DNA from: Combretum micranthum
Lineage: Eukaryota; Streptophyta; Magnoliopsida; Myrtales; Combretaceae
Assembly (NCBI GenBank): GCA_024138025.1
Contig: JAMXBD010000975.1
Location: 186,001 to 250,000 of the forward strand
Length of the DNA: 64,000 bases
Reading direction: 5' to 3'
Shown here: in pieces, positions 1 through 12,000 of the stretch
How the letters are laid out: each line of letters starts with the position of its first letter
Numbering within the stretch: position 1 is the first letter of the stretch
Program-made: the position numbers and the translations under genes
The notes under the pieces: model-generated
Database searches by the model: none
What the model saw: only the letters and a program-made list of their open reading frames with translations
What the model was told of the DNA's origin: nothing

Positions 1-1003
1 ACTAGAGCCATATTCTTGAAAGTAACTAACCAAGGTCGAAGCGTAAACCTAAAAAGACTATTTGAGTGTGAGCGAAACCACGGCTCAGTGAATAACCAGA
101 CATATTATACATCAGCAAGTTATTAACAAAATCATATGTGATGCAATCACTCAAACATATGCTTAGATACAAGCTCGGATGATCTATAATCCAAACAGGA
201 AAAAGATTTGCACCCTCTTTTTAGGGTTAAAGAACATTTACTTTATGACTCACTTGCCCAGAGAGACTAAGTTTACATGAAAATCAACGATTTCTCGTTT
301 TAGGGTTATCACTTTTAGCTTAATGATGTTTTAACTGACTATTTCATGTATCAATCCTTAGAAATCCCTAAGTATAATCATTTCAAGCGATACTACGGCG
401 GCGTTCTGCGTTTGCTACTTAGTTTTCATAGAACCGATGGAATAAAGAAAATCTTGGAAAAACCAACACTTTAGAAAAACCAAGTATTAATAGAGATCGA
501 AATATTAATACATAGTAAGCCGTCACTCATTTGTATATGTAATAACACAGTGTGTAATGCATGATTAGGTTATTTAATAAATCAATACTTCTTATTCATT
601 ACATGGTGTCATACATACACACAATAATCATCATACTATTTCATACCATCATACCATTATATTATCACTTTCGTAATGGTATTAACAATCATACAATCGA
701 TCACAACACATTTCAATCAAAACAATCATATTATTATCTTTGCATTACATATTCAACTAACTACAAGCACAAACAGTATAATATGACTGAGTTACTCACC
801 TGCTCATATTGACTAATTGTAGTAATCAGCTAAAGGTCTTCTATAATATCAATGTCACCTATAAAACCATTATTTAACAATTATAGTTACTTATAATACT
901 TAATATTTTCCTATAGCTTTTAGGGTTTTAGAAGCTGTCTAATATTTAACATATTATTATTCTAAGTATTTGTATTTATTTATTTCTTAGTAAATTCTGT
1001 TTT

Positions 1004-1061
1004 GATATATATATATATATATGTTTATTATTATTTATTATATATATATATATATATATAT
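1004..1061. repeat. AT dinucleotide microsatellites
   Basis: Two (AT)n tracts at about 1,004-1,022 and 1,040-1,061 are separated by a short T/A-rich spacer. They lie inside repeat copy D. Confidence 0.9.
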
Positions 1062-1102
1062 CTTCATGTAATATAGACTTCACATAGGAAAAACATGTGT
1101 AT

Positions 1103-1155
1103 ACGCCGGCTCCAATGCCGCCAGCATTGATAACTAGATGCCGGCATTCTTAGGT
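1103..1155. repeat. GC-rich word block of LTR copy D
   Basis: In an AT-rich setting this block repeats ACGCCGGC, TGCCGCCAGC and TGCCGGCATT. It occupies the same slot as the 25,383-25,640 block of LTR E and shares words with the 4,250-4,520 block of LTR A. Confidence 0.6.
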
Positions 1156-1690
1156 TTTATTCTTTTAATGGAGGTGTGTTTCTTGATTCGAGCTACTTAT
1201 GTTTGTGACGAGTTTGGTTCGGTTTTGGGGATGGTTTGGTCGTGGTTTCTATGATAGTTTGGATTTGAGAATTTAAAACTTTATTGTTCTTATTTTCTTG
1301 CTCATTATTATGCATGAATATATATATATATATATATAAAGAAAGGAAGGAGAAGAGGATGAGTGACTTCGGTTGCAAATTTTCCACTGAAAGTTGCTTC
1401 TTCAAATTGCCAATTTTGCTTCATTAATTGTGTGTTGAGTTAGCTAGATTTGGTTGGTCATTGTGTGTATTTTATTGACTTTAAAAGTTGCAAATGTATG
1501 CAAATTGTATCATGTTTTGGCTGTGATAAATCCTACGCAATTTGCACTGTAAATTTGTATGCAATTTGCACATATTTGTACCGTATGTAGGTATATTATA
1601 TATAAATATTAATATAATATAGTTAGTTGATAATTATCTTAGTTATAGGGTAGTTTATTAATCTAATCGGGTACAATTATGTCTTTTATT

Positions 1691-2204
1691 TTGAGGATTT
1701 TAATTCGTTGTCTGCGTACAGGAAGCTAAAATGAGAACGTGAAAATGAAAATAAGAAAATGTAAGGAAGTTAGGATATATAAAAATACAATAAGAAAGGG
1801 AAGATGATGATTTTATAACCAACAATTGTGTAAGGAGTGGGGAAGAATATGAACTTGTGAAAAAAATCAGTTTTGTAGGTCCAAGTAGCATGTATGATAA
1901 ATGTTGATTCAATAATATTTGTAGATAAAAATTTGTATATTAGCGATATTGGATATTCTGAATACTAAGGTATACATAGAATCTTTAATTTAAGGCTTTT
2001 ACTTTTCAGCTTTTATACCTACTATCATAAATTACATTTTATCTATTTAAAAGTATTATTTTAAGGTTCGAAACCATAGACTGGACCAATACTACTTATA
2101 GTTTCAATCTAGAGTCTCAGTTGGGTTCAAAATCAGCTATCTATTTTCTATTTTATATTTCTATCTATTTTTATTTATATTTATATGAAAAATCTTGGGG
2201 TTTA
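1691..2204. other. AT-rich sequence without recognisable features
   Basis: No coding potential or clear repeat was recognised. It may be the diverged distal part of repeat D, since LTR E continues 1.15 kb beyond the corresponding point, but the similarity is too weak to assert. Confidence 0.5.
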
Positions 2205-3311
2205 CGTAGATAATACAGATATATAGATAGATAGATATAGATTAAATAGCAATGATGATTCTTTTCTTTAGTCAATATTCTTAAATGCAATGATAATTTT
2301 ATTTCCTTAAATAAAATGATCAAAAAATAATAATATCAGAGAGTTTAATAAATTGCCATATAAAACAATATAATAAAAAAAATGTAATGAATAAAAGGGT
2401 TTTGGCTTAAATTATATAGATATTAGAGATATTGATAAATAACCATATAAAACTATATGATAAAATATGCGACGAATGAAAGGGCTCAGGCTTAAATTAT
2501 ATAGAAGATATATATAGATAGATAGATAGATATGGATTAAATAGCAATGATGATTCTTTTCTTTAGTCAATATTCTTAAATGCAATGATAATTTTATTTC
2601 CTTAAATAAAATAATCAAATAATAATATCAGAAAGATTGATAAATTACCATATAAAACTATATGATAAAAATATGCGACGAATTAAAGAGTTTTGGCTTA
2701 AATTATATAGAAGATAGACATAATAGATTTAAATACCAACATGATTCTTTTCTTTTGTCAATATTCTTAAATGCAATGATAAGTTTATTTTCTTAAATAA
2801 AATGATCAAATAATAATATTAGAGAGATTAATAAATTACTATATTGAGTTATATAATAAAAATATGCAACGAATGAAAGAGTTCTATCTTAAATTATATA
2901 GATAGATACATATAGATAAAATAGTAATAATGATTCTTTTCTTTAGTCAATATTCTTAAATGCAATGATAAGTTTATTTCTTAAATAAAATGATCAAATA
3001 ATAATATTAGAGATATTATAAATTACGATATAAAGCTATATGATATAAAATGTGCAACAAACTGAAAAGGTTTTGACTTAAATTATATAGATGGCTTGAA
3101 TTATATAGATAGATAGATATAGATTAAAGAGCAATGATGATTCTTTTCTTTAGTCAATATTCTTAAATGCAATGATAAGTTTATTTCCTTAAATAAAATG
3201 ATCAAATAATAATATTAGAGAGATTGATAAATTACCATATAAAACTATATGATAAAAATATGCGACGAATGAAAGGATTCTAACTTAAATTATATACATA
3301 GATAACATAAT
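2205..3311. repeat. Tandem array of a roughly 190-bp unit, five copies
   Basis: The core GATTCTTTTCTTTAGTCAAT recurs at 2,257, 2,552, 2,743, 2,932 and 3,139, giving spacings of 295, 191, 189 and 207 bp. Each unit continues with AAATGCAATGATAA, a CTTAAATAAAATGATCAAA stretch, a CATATAAAACTATATGAT stretch and AAATTATATAGAT, and is punctuated by GATA microsatellite of variable length. The long first interval holds an extra partial unit. Solo LTR A is inserted at its right edge. Confidence 0.85.
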
Positions 3312-3838
3312 ACATATGAAATAACCAAAGTTTTAATTCATACTTAATGCATGTTAAATTTGATTGTTATATGTGTGTATGTGTTAGTGTGAATTGTGGT
3401 GTATTTGAAATGATTGTATGTATTATGAAATAATGATTAAATAATAATCTATAGTAAATATATGTAAGTTGGTAGTTTATTCATGTTAGAAATTATTATG
3501 TTGATGTTAATTGATATCGTAATGAATTATATATGATGCATTAAGCTTGTTTTTAACCAAAGCTAGGTCCATAACCTAGTAGATTTTTCGCCTTTTAAAC
3601 CCAATTTAAGCCCAAAAACAAAGCTTAATCAAAGCCCAAATCCCCTTAGAAATATGCCCCTAAAGTCAATGCATGTTGGATAAATATCAAGCTTTATTCT
3701 TTCACTTTGGACATCCAAAAAAGATCCAAGAAGAAAAAATTTCATAACTCTTGTAAGGCCATATTTTCCAACATCCAAACCAAGGTTTCTTGCACCCAAC
3801 ATACCAAGAATCCATCCCCAACCATCATATACATTAAG

Positions 3839-3844
3839 GTAAGT
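3839..3844 (+). promoter_or_regulatory. Donor-like splice motif in LTR A
   Basis: The context is ATTAAG|GTAAGTTT, a near-perfect plant 5' splice consensus. Equivalent positions in B (7,987), C (22,190, minus) and E (25,994, minus) also carry GTAAG. Use in splicing is inferred only. Confidence 0.4.
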
Positions 3845-4249
3845 TTATATGATGTTTAAGATGCCTTATTTCTCTCTTAATCCATGAAATTTCTATCAAA
3901 TATAATGCATGTTGGATATATATGTGTACTATTATATTGTGATGTTGAGATAGCTTAGGATTTGTATATGGAAGTGTAATGATGGTGTTGAGTTGTATTG
4001 AAGAGTGGATTCATGTTAAAGTAGTGGATGTGAAGATAATGAAGTTATAGTGTAAAGTGTGTTTTAAATGGTTGAGAAGGAGTGTTGTATTTTAATGATG
4101 TTGGAAAGGAGTTGGTGTATATTTGATGATATAAGGTTCTTATTCCATGTATTAGGAAGGTTATAATATGGCTTGGAAGAGGTTGGAAGAGTAAAAATGT
4201 AAAAAATTTTGAATTTGAAAAACAGAAGAAATCTGCAACATGAATTGCA

Positions 4250-4520
4250 ATGTATGCCGCCTCGAACGCCACCGGCGTACATGCCGGCTTTAAAAATTTG
4301 GCTACTAATCATTCGAAAGGCAGATTGAACATCGTTGGCTTAGATCCCAACACCTCCAGCGTTGAAGTCTACACAATTGATGCACTGTCAGTGTAATGAT
4401 CTAAAATTTTGTACATAATGCATTTTTTTTAACGATGGCTTCAACGCCACCGGCATAGGACTCCTATACTACCGGTGTTGAGTTTTACACTGTTGGCATA
4501 AATTGCTAGCGTGGGCCCTG
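4250..4520. repeat. GC-rich word block of LTR A
   Basis: Words such as AACGCCACCGGCGT, TGCCGGC, ACCGGTGTTG and CACCTCCAGCGTTG recur, several as quasi-palindromes, inside an AT-rich LTR. The block sits between the donor-like site and the conserved core, as in B, C and E. Confidence 0.6.
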
Positions 4521-5442
4521 CAGATTTTAATTTTTCTAACATTTTTCTAACATCTTCCAATACGTGATATATGACTTTTTGATTAAGGATTTGACTTGTA
4601 TGATGTTATATGATATATATATATAGTATTATTGATGACTTTGGATGATTTTAAATGAGATTCAATGACTTTCTAAGCTTTTAAACTAGTGAGTATAAGC
4701 TTAGCTTAGGATAATTATGTGGATATAGTTTAATTTGTGTGAAACAGAGATAGATACTCAGTTGGAGATTTCCTTTGATTCTCAATTCGATCCAGGTACA
4801 CAATAATTTGATTGATTCTTTCTTAGGATAGGCATGTTTAAGTTTAATCTTAATTAAGACTAATGAAAAGTTTATTGAAATGATTTGTGGTTGAGTCGTG
4901 TCTAGTTTGGGGAACGACAACCTTATCATAATGCAATGGCACGTAGTTTATGCACTTAGTCCAAATCTTTGTCATGATGCAATGACTCAAATCTATGATG
5001 CAATGGTAGTTTCGTTTGATGGCTAAGTGGATAGCTAATGGGGTTAACTGTGTCAGTATATTATCTACTTAGGCTTGAGAGAAAATAATATGTTTTAGTG
5101 CACGGTTATGGGGTCGTTGAACTAATTGATGTTATAGATCGGGATAAGTGGAGTGTATGAAGGAGAGTGAACCCTAGATGAAGCTATTACTAATCTTTAT
5201 CGATTAGATATAGGAAATATAGGTATCTGGTCTATTTATATCAACCCCTTGAGCAGCTGCTGTTACTCAGGACCCCCAGATTCCTAAGCTTGAATTGAAG
5301 TTCGAATACTCCTTTAACTCACTTAACTAAAGATAATGAAGTTATGGTGAATTGTTGCATTGCATTTAATTAAGTGTGATTGGCATATGTATTTGTTTGC
5401 ACTATTGTGTACTAAGCCTTTGGCTCATGCCCTACCTTGCAG

Positions 5443-5510
5443 GTAATTATGATAATGAGCTCTACAACGATATGGGCTATGGGAATTGACTGGGAGATAT
5501 CTATGGATGA
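5443..5510 (+). pseudogene. Short acidic exon-like frame in LTR A (frameshifted)
   Basis: After an acceptor-like CTACCTTGCAG the frame reads NYDNELYNDMGYGN and then stops. Dropping one T restores DWEISMDD and a stop. The MGYG starts at residue 10 and a Tyr falls at residue 7, exactly as in the matching frame of LTR C. The peptide is not a known family. Whether it was ever translated is inference. Confidence 0.35.
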
Positions 5511-5886
5511 TTAGGAGTGTGACCTAGTAGTAGTTGTTTAGGAATTTTTGATGTATTTTGTGAAGTTTCTAAGCTTATTTGTTAAGCCTTGGAATGTAAT
5601 TTTATTTTTAATTTGTATATGTAATATAGCTTGCTTGTATGTAAGCTTTATATGTTTTGTGTGATCCTTGGGAGACCCTCATGTAATGTATGTGATGTAT
5701 GTTTTGTAATATGTGATGACCCACTACTTATGTAGTGATAGTATTTCTTAATTCAAATCATGTGAATGTTATATCAGTTTTAAGCAAGCAATCATTTTCT
5801 TTTTAGACGACCTTAAGTATTATGCGTAGTCGGGGGATTTGGCATGCTTAATCTATGGGTTAAGTAGGCCGGGTCCTTGCAACATA

Positions 5887-6787
5887 TGTGGCACATATAT
5901 AAGATCAATAGGATATAGATACATAATTTATATGTTATATATATAGATGCAATAATTCATTTGTTACTTGAAATGAATATACTATAGATAAATCCTATAT
6001 GACATAATATATAAAATAATTGACATTTAGTATATATTTAGATGATTAAACTTTGTATTTTATATATAACATTTATAGTTTATAATAATTTTATATATAA
6101 CTTAAATAGAACATATAAACTAAAATTTATATGTAACATATATCATAGTCTATATATGTATATCACATAGCAAAAATAATATATATTTATAATATGTAAA
6201 ATCTACAAATTACACACATATAATATAATTATAATTCGTTTGTTATATAAATTGAATATGTTACATGTGTGTTTTCAGAACATAATATATAAATCATATA
6301 TAACATATTATACAAATTTACATTAATATATAATATAGATGACATATATATTGTAAATATTATATATAATACACATATATATAACATATAATAGATAATA
6401 TAAATAATGCATAAAATGTTGTGTTTTAACATGATCAGTCTTTGAATATATTATGATTTTTGTATTGTGGATTTTAAGTATGTTTTGTTTATTGGTTATA
6501 AGATAGGATAATATATTTGTTAGTTAAAATATAGGTTCAATTTTTTTGTTACCATCAGTTATTCTCTACTAATGTCATACATATTTAACAATGCATCAAG
6601 TCATATATTATAATCTCTTTGCTTTAATTATATATGAGTAATATACCATATATAATTTATTAGCTAAGTTTACCTAGGATAATACTATTTTAACACATTA
6701 AATTTCCAAGTCCACTCTCTATTACAGTATTAAATATTTCTTATCACATTAATAAAAAATATTAAATATTTTTTACCAATCAATAAA
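5887..6787. other. Very AT-rich low-complexity sequence
   Basis: The sequence is dominated by ATATA, ACATATAAC and TAATATAT words. No gene or bounded repeat was seen. Confidence 0.7.
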
Positions 6788-6819
6788 TGGATTGAAATGA
6801 GACATAAGACACAATATAA

Positions 6820-6955
6820 ACAGGTTGGGTCATGGGTTTAGGTCTTCATATACAATTAATAAAAGGGTTGATTCCTGGGTCAAAGTCTTTCAAACACAGA
6901 TCCATTTAAATATGGACATAGGACACAACATGGTGACACGAATTGCCAATGTTAC
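6820..6955. mobile_element. Possible non-autonomous hAT fragment
   Basis: The phrases GGTTGGGTCATGGGTT, GTCAAAGTCTTTCAAACACA and GACACGAATTGCCA resemble a widespread class of plant non-autonomous DNA elements ending in ACACGAATTG. No terminal repeats or target duplication were found. It replaces the expected outer part of the copia 3' LTR. Confidence 0.3.
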
Positions 6956-7059
6956 TTTTGATATACAACATAAACTAATAAGAAAAGAACATGTGTACAT
7001 AAATATAACTAACAAAGATAAACTCCTCACATGGTCATGTGGAGTCCATCATCTTCACA
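6940..7059 (-). repeat. Copia 3' LTR remnant
   Basis: It matches the U3 start of the 5' LTR: GAAGATGATGGACTCCA, then the block ACTAATAAGAAAAGAACATG on the plus strand. The part left of about 6,940 no longer matches, so the LTR is truncated or replaced. Confidence 0.65.
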
Positions 7060-7072
7060 TTTTCTAACTAAA

Positions 7073-7085
7073 CCCTCCCTCCCCC
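7073..7085 (-). other. Copia polypurine tract
   Basis: The minus strand reads GGGGGAGGGAGGG just inside the 3' LTR, the usual plus-strand primer position. A 13-bp gap separates it from the LTR start. Confidence 0.6.
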
Positions 7086-7086
7086 A

Positions 7087-7352
7087 AGTCGAGTAGCACC
7101 AAGAAATTTGGTAGAAATGTCTACCATTTAAGCCATAATAGGAATGTAAGTAGGTTGAATAAATCCTGAACTAATATGTTCTCGGATGAAATGCACATCA
7201 ATATCTATGTGTTTTGTAGGACCATGCATACATGGATTGTGAGCAATAAGCAAGGTTGATTTATTGTCACAAAAGGGACAAATAGGAAGCGAAACATGAA
7301 GCTTCAAGTCATATATAATACAACAAAAATACCCTAAATCCTCACTTAAATT
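7087..7352 (-). pseudogene. Copia RNase H, C-terminal part
   Basis: The frame reads LSEDLGYFCC, then CDNKSTLLIAHNP, GPTKHIDIDVHFIREHI and a tail ending IPIMAKMVDI. These are the copia RNase H hallmarks: the CDN aspartate, the NP-x-H-x-x-TKHI segment and the ID-H-IRE helix. The N-terminal part with the EAE motif is 3.4 kb away at 10,736-10,860, on the other side of LTR B. The halves join at an L-S-Y / L-S-E-D-L site. Confidence 0.85.
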
Positions 7353-8289
7353 AGAAATTAAAATTAGATAGATTAAATAAATCATGCAAATTATGGGATG
7401 TAATTAGACAAGTTAACATAATTAAAACATGCGATTTAAATGTTTAATGGATTCTTAAATCCCTAAGTTTCAGTCTAAAATTTCATATCTTTAACTCCTG
7501 TCAATTTTGAAATCATCTACCTATTTTGAAATATCAAATCTTAAGCCCAAGCTCAAATTGAAAATCAATTCAAGCCAAATCAAATCCCTAAATCAAGTTC
7601 TTATCTCAAGTTATTGATTTCCTATATATAAATTTTCAAATTATCTTCTAGACACTTTCAAAACTAAATATATTGATCTGAAATGTTTAAACCTAATACC
7701 ATTACCCTAAAATATCTTTTATATTTTATCCTTATCCCTTTTTCCATCTTTTTCTTTTCACATTCCCTTCTTTTCCTCCCCATTCTTCTTTTTCCCTTAT
7801 CTTTCTTCTTCTTCGTCTCTTTTCTTTTTTTCTTCAAAATCCAAACTTAAATATTAAATTAAACAAGATGATAAAAGAAAATGAAGTTACAAAGGAAGAT
7901 AGGAAGTGGGAATCAAGCTTTGAGTAGCTTCATCATCTAAGAGGTGGTGGGAAGAGAAGATCAAGTAACATAGATTTACTAAACATGTAAGTTATGTTTC
8001 TTTCTTATTGAGTGTTGTATATGCATGTATATGATGAATTAGTGTTAAATATAAGTTGAAATTATGATAAAGCTGGTAAATAATGAATATATGAACATGT
8101 AAGTTTTCTAAGTTAGTTTATATGTATAGGTTAGATGATTCATAACATAAATTGAAGTTAGATGAGGTAAAAATATGAAAATGGATGTTATAAATGATAA
8201 TTCTAAGCTTATATGTTGATTATACGATGTTAGCTGATGAAAAATGATGTAAAACAAGTAGTAAAATAGATTGAGTTTTTTGTATGGAA

Positions 8290-8890
8290 GAATAGAACAA
8301 AGCACGAAGGTAACATGGGGGTTGTATTAAGTCGTGCTCTTTATTTTTACTCACTAGAGAACACGGCTGAAACACAACTGGAACATGGCTCAACCTACCA
8401 ACCGTGCTTCTCTTTGATTCATTTTACATAAACATTTGTAGAACAGCACAGCTCAAGCACGACCTCCTTATCTTGTCATGTTTCTCTTTTGTTAAGAAAC
8501 ACGACTAGTACACAACCTCACCTATCTACTTGTGTCCCTTTTTGATCATCGCGTGTTTAATGTGTCAAGTGAAACATAACAAGAACACAACTCATTATAT
8601 CTTACCATGTTTCTTTCTAATCTCAAAGTGCTTAGCTCTTTGATGAAACATGGATGAAGCATAACTTGTTTATTATGTTATGTTTCTCATTTGTTGCATT
8701 GTGTTTCTCAAATGTTTCCATTTAAAGAGAAGCACAATTGAAACACGGCAAAACACGACCAAATGTATCATGCCATACTTTACTCTGATCTAAAATACGA
8801 ACAAGCACAATGAAAACACGATTAAATGTATCTGATCATGCTTCTTCTTATGCATATACAGGTTGAAGCACGACCCATCTATTTGACCGT
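8290..8890. repeat. Array of degenerate CACGAC/CCGTG words in LTR B
   Basis: About nine irregular units of 55-75 bp share the plan GAA.CACG, AAACACGACC, TATCT and CCGTGCTTCTC. The two ends of many units are mutually complementary (CACGA...TCGTG, AACACG...CGTGTT). It occupies the same slot as the word blocks of LTRs A, C and E but uses different words. Confidence 0.65.
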
Positions 8891-10210
8891 GTTATTCATA
8901 AAAATTCAAATAAAATAGATAATAAATAAAATAGATAAATGATAGTTAATGTGTTTTGTTAATTAATTTATATAATTAAGAATGATTTAAGTAAATTAAA
9001 GGGGTTTAATAACAAATTAGATTAACATAGATTTAAGCATAAAATAAATCTTAAGTATAAAATTAACAGAGTTAATATATTTAAGTTCAAATTGATTAAA
9101 TAGACTTTAATGAACTGAAATGATGATCAATTTGACTTAAGAATTGAGTAAATGATTGATTATAACCAATTTGGTTGGGATTAAATTAAAACAGGCTTAA
9201 TAGTTAATAATTGGCTTAAACTAATATGTTAGGATAAACCATAAAGAATATGGTGAATATGTTATTTCAAATGTTTGTTCCCTAGGAAAATGAATGTTTT
9301 CTATAAGTTAATAAAAGGCAATGATGTTTTTATAAAAAATGATTTTAAACAAAGAGAAAAGAAATAATTATATAGACAATGGAGAACTATCTATATCTTA
9401 GCGGGTTGATCTTCGCAGTCATGGTGAGGTTCATACTTAGTGTCTGATCAAGTAGGGTTATAAAATGAGTTTGATGTAAATGGATAATTATATTGAGTTT
9501 AATTCTTGAATAGATATGGATACTTAATTTATTTTCTAAGATAGCCTTTGACCTATCCTCTGTCTTTGTTTGGATTTCATTTGTGAAAGGTACGCAATGA
9601 CGTGCTTGATGTTTCTTAGGATAGGTATTTCTAAATGCACTAAAACCTAAAAACAACCTAAGTAATGAGTGATGCTTGTGCTTGTGTTTTTTAATCCAGT
9701 ATAGGGAGCAACAACCCTATTCGAAGCCGAGCATGATAGTTTAGGTACTTAGACCACCCTTGCCATGATGCAATGATAATTTATAAGTGGCTCAATGAGT
9801 AGCTGATGAGGTAATATCAAAATAATATCTACTTAGGTTTGGGGTGAAGTAACATGATTTAGTTCACTATTATGGGATCGGTTGAACTTAATGATGTTAT
9901 GGACTGAGATGAGTAGAGATGTGTAATGGTCATGAACCTTAAATGACGCTATTTTCCTTTCAGTTAAATATAGGAGATATAAATATTCAGACTACCTATA
10001 TCAACCTCTTGAGTAGTTGCTGCTACTCATGACCCCTAGATTCCCAAGGATTGTAATCGAAGTGTAGGTGCTCTAATATTACTTGTTTCACTTTAATTTA
10101 AAGATAATAAATTATTGTTTGATGCATTGCATTAGTTTAAGCATGTGTGTCATCTCGTGTGTGCTTGTGTACTATGTACTAGGTTTCAACTCATTATTCT
10201 CTCTTTCCAG

Positions 10211-10311
10211 GTGTTGATTGTATGATGATGATGTTTTAGATGATGATGATGTTGATGGTGATGTGATGATGAAGGTGTTTGACTTCGGTATGGGCGATTC
10301 TAAAGATCATG
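10211..10311 (+). pseudogene. Decayed acidic exon-like frame in LTR B
   Basis: After the acceptor-like CTCTTTCCAG the sequence has expanded into GAT/ATG repeats and then reads DFGMGDSKDHG and a stop in one frame. The position equals the acidic frames of A and C. The frame is broken upstream of this tail. Confidence 0.25.
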
Positions 10312-10735
10312 GATGAGTGAAGTGAAGTGAAGCAAGGCTGTTGATTTATTTGTGTTTATTTTTATTTTGTTTAAAGAACTGGATTTATATCTTTCTAAGC
10401 TTATTGTTTTCTTTAAGGGCCTGGTAAAGCCCATATGTTTTGTAATAAACTTTTAAAGCTTTGTTTACCATCATGTATGTGATACCTATGAAATGGTTTT
10501 GTTTTAAAAGTTAATTTATTCATATGAGTAGAAACCAGAAAAGTTTTTATGAAGTTTTTTTTTTTTCCTGTTACAAATCTAGTTGTCTCTAGCATCTAGC
10601 TAAACAATTTCATTAATTGAAAGTGGATAGCAAATGTTCGACATAAACATCTTCTTTTAGGAAGCCTATATCTGTAATATTTAGGGTATTATACTTGGTG
10701 ATTGTATATGCCTTGATTCAATTTAAGGCGTTACA

Positions 10736-10860
10736 ATAAGACAATCATAAAACTTCCTTGGTAGCAAGTGTTGTTGCTTGATGCTCGGCTTCAGTAGTAG
10801 ATGTGGATATAGTAGGTTGTTTCTTAGTCTTCCGAGAAATCAAAGATTATCCAGAGAGAG
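10736..10860 (-). pseudogene. Copia RNase H, N-terminal part
   Basis: The minus strand reads STSTTEAEHQATTLATKEVL, then a stop where Trp is expected, then LSY. This is the EAE catalytic segment of copia RNase H. LTR B begins directly after LSY. The EAE sequence is intact but the frame is not. Confidence 0.8.
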
Positions 10861-10989
10861 ATTTAATATCAATAGGATTTAATCCCCACTTGGAGTCCAG
10901 AAATGCCTACAGATTAAGGGAAGTAGTAGATTGGTAAAATAAGCCAAAACTAGTAATGTCTTTCAAGTATCATGGAAGATGAAATAATG

Positions 10990-12000
10990 TGTGCAAATGG
11001 GAAGTATATGGGGCACTAAGGAACTAATTAAGATGGTGTACAATGTAAGTTATATTAGGTCGTGTCATAGTAATATATAGCAATCGACCAACAAGTCTCC
11101 TATAAAAAAGAAGGAGCAGTAATAGGCTTGACCAATTCTTCATCAAGTACACAACATTGAGGTAAAGGAAAAGCAGTAAGCTTAGATCATGAAAGACCAA
11201 CATCACTTAAGACATCCAAAATGAACTTCGGTTGGTTAACTAATATTCCACAATCAATACGATAAACTTTTAATCCAAGAAAAAAAATGTGCCAAACCCA
11301 AATCCTTAATTGTGAAGGCTTATTTAAACATCTTAATATGTGTGATAAGCTCATGATTAGATTAGTTATAAGCATGTCATCCACGTATAATAGGATAAAA
11401 GCACAACCCAAAGGACCATGATCCATAAATAATGAATGGACGTGAGAAGATTGCTGGAAACCAAAAGAAATGATACATCTAAACACCTCTATATTCAATT
11501 ATCTAGATGCTTATTTAAGACCATACAAAGACATGCATAAATGATAAACTTGATTAGGTAACGCATCTTTGTATCCCTCTAGTGGCACCATATAGACTTC
11601 TTTATCTAAATTCCCATATAAAAAGGCATTATTAACATCAATTTGATGTAATGGCCAATTAAATGGGGTAGCCATAACAAAAATAACTCATATAAAACCA
11701 AGCTTTGCAACTAGAGAAAAAGTATCATGAGAATCTCTACTCTCAACTAGTGTAAAACCCTTAGCAACCAAGCAAGCTCTATACCTTTCAATTGTACCAT
11801 TAGGCTAATATTTAATTTTAGAAACCCATTTACACCTATAGCCTTGTTACCTTTAGGAAACTCAATCAACTCTCAAGTTGCATTAAATTCTAAAGCACCT
11901 AACTCCTTTTACATATCAACTACCCATTCTTGATGCTTAGATGCTTCTAAGTATGAACAAGGTTCTTTGGCATTTAACATCAGCTAATGAAGCTACAAAA
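10990..12000 (-). pseudogene. Copia reverse transcriptase, fragmented
   Basis: The clearest frame (11,187-11,498) contains ILLYVDDMLI, the copia YVDD catalytic loop, followed by LGLKVYRIDCGI and NQPKFILDVL, matching the FLG.E and Q.KY..DLL blocks that follow it. The 11,024-11,206 frame has the downstream RLVGRLLYITMTRPNITYIV block. Minus-strand sequence at 11,500-11,900 still shows scattered RT motifs, but with stops. Confidence 0.85.

Larger units (their letters stand above)
1..1690 (-). mobile_element. Partial long LTR-like repeat, copy D
   Basis: This stretch is collinear with the 23.53-26.46 kb part of LTR E: the block with GAGCGAAACC and GGCTCAGTGA, the CATCATAC stretch, a GCCGGC-word block, a leader-like block with ATTAATTGTGT, and a TATA-rich block ending near GTACAATTATGTC. 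It runs off the left edge, so neither its end nor a target-site duplication can be checked. No coding domain is present. The donor site that E has at 25,994 is altered here (CATAAG in place of GGTAAG on the minus strand). The strand given is that of the transcript-like layout. It is probably a fragment of a Ty3/gypsy-type LTR. Confidence 0.55.
3317..5881. mobile_element. Solo LTR A (2.57 kb, TSD ACATA)
   Basis: The repeat begins TGAAATAACC and ends GGGTCCTTGCA, so it has TG...CA termini. It is flanked by the 5-bp direct repeat ACATA at 3,312-3,316 and 5,882-5,886. The ends match LTR C in inverse orientation (TGAAATAGCC and TGTAAGGACCCG on C's strands). No gag or pol lies inside and there is no partner LTR, so it is read as a solo LTR, probably Ty3/gypsy. 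The right half shares a conserved non-coding core with B and C, around TATATCAACC and the GGCTCAT motif. Plus-strand features include a GTAAG donor-like site, a word block and a short acidic reading frame, listed separately. Confidence 0.8.
7355..10735. mobile_element. Solo LTR B (3.38 kb) inside copia RNase H
   Basis: The right end reads GGCGTTACA (TGTAACGCC on the other strand), like LTR E's TGTCATGCC. It is followed by ATAAG. At the left edge ATTAG precedes the repeat, so the target duplication has one mismatch and the expected left TG is lost. The right third (9,690-10,400) is collinear with LTR A and with LTR C inverted: CATGATGCAATGA, TATATCAACCTCTTGAG, and a GCTTGTGTACTA block. It has no internal coding region. 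A TATATATAAAT motif at about 7,625, a pyrimidine-rich stretch at 7,735-7,840 and a GTAAG site at 7,987 mirror the transcript-like layout of the other copies. Confidence 0.75.

Noticed and set aside
2205..3311. CRISPR-like array
   Set aside because: Units are long, contiguous and of satellite type in a eukaryotic genome. There are no spacers.
6229..6432. Ile/Tyr-rich 67-residue ORF
   Set aside because: It is a translation of ATATA low-complexity sequence.
10021..10040. Conserved hairpin GAGTAGTTGCTGCTACTC in LTR cores
   Set aside because: The stem is good in B, but A and C have changes at these positions without compensation.
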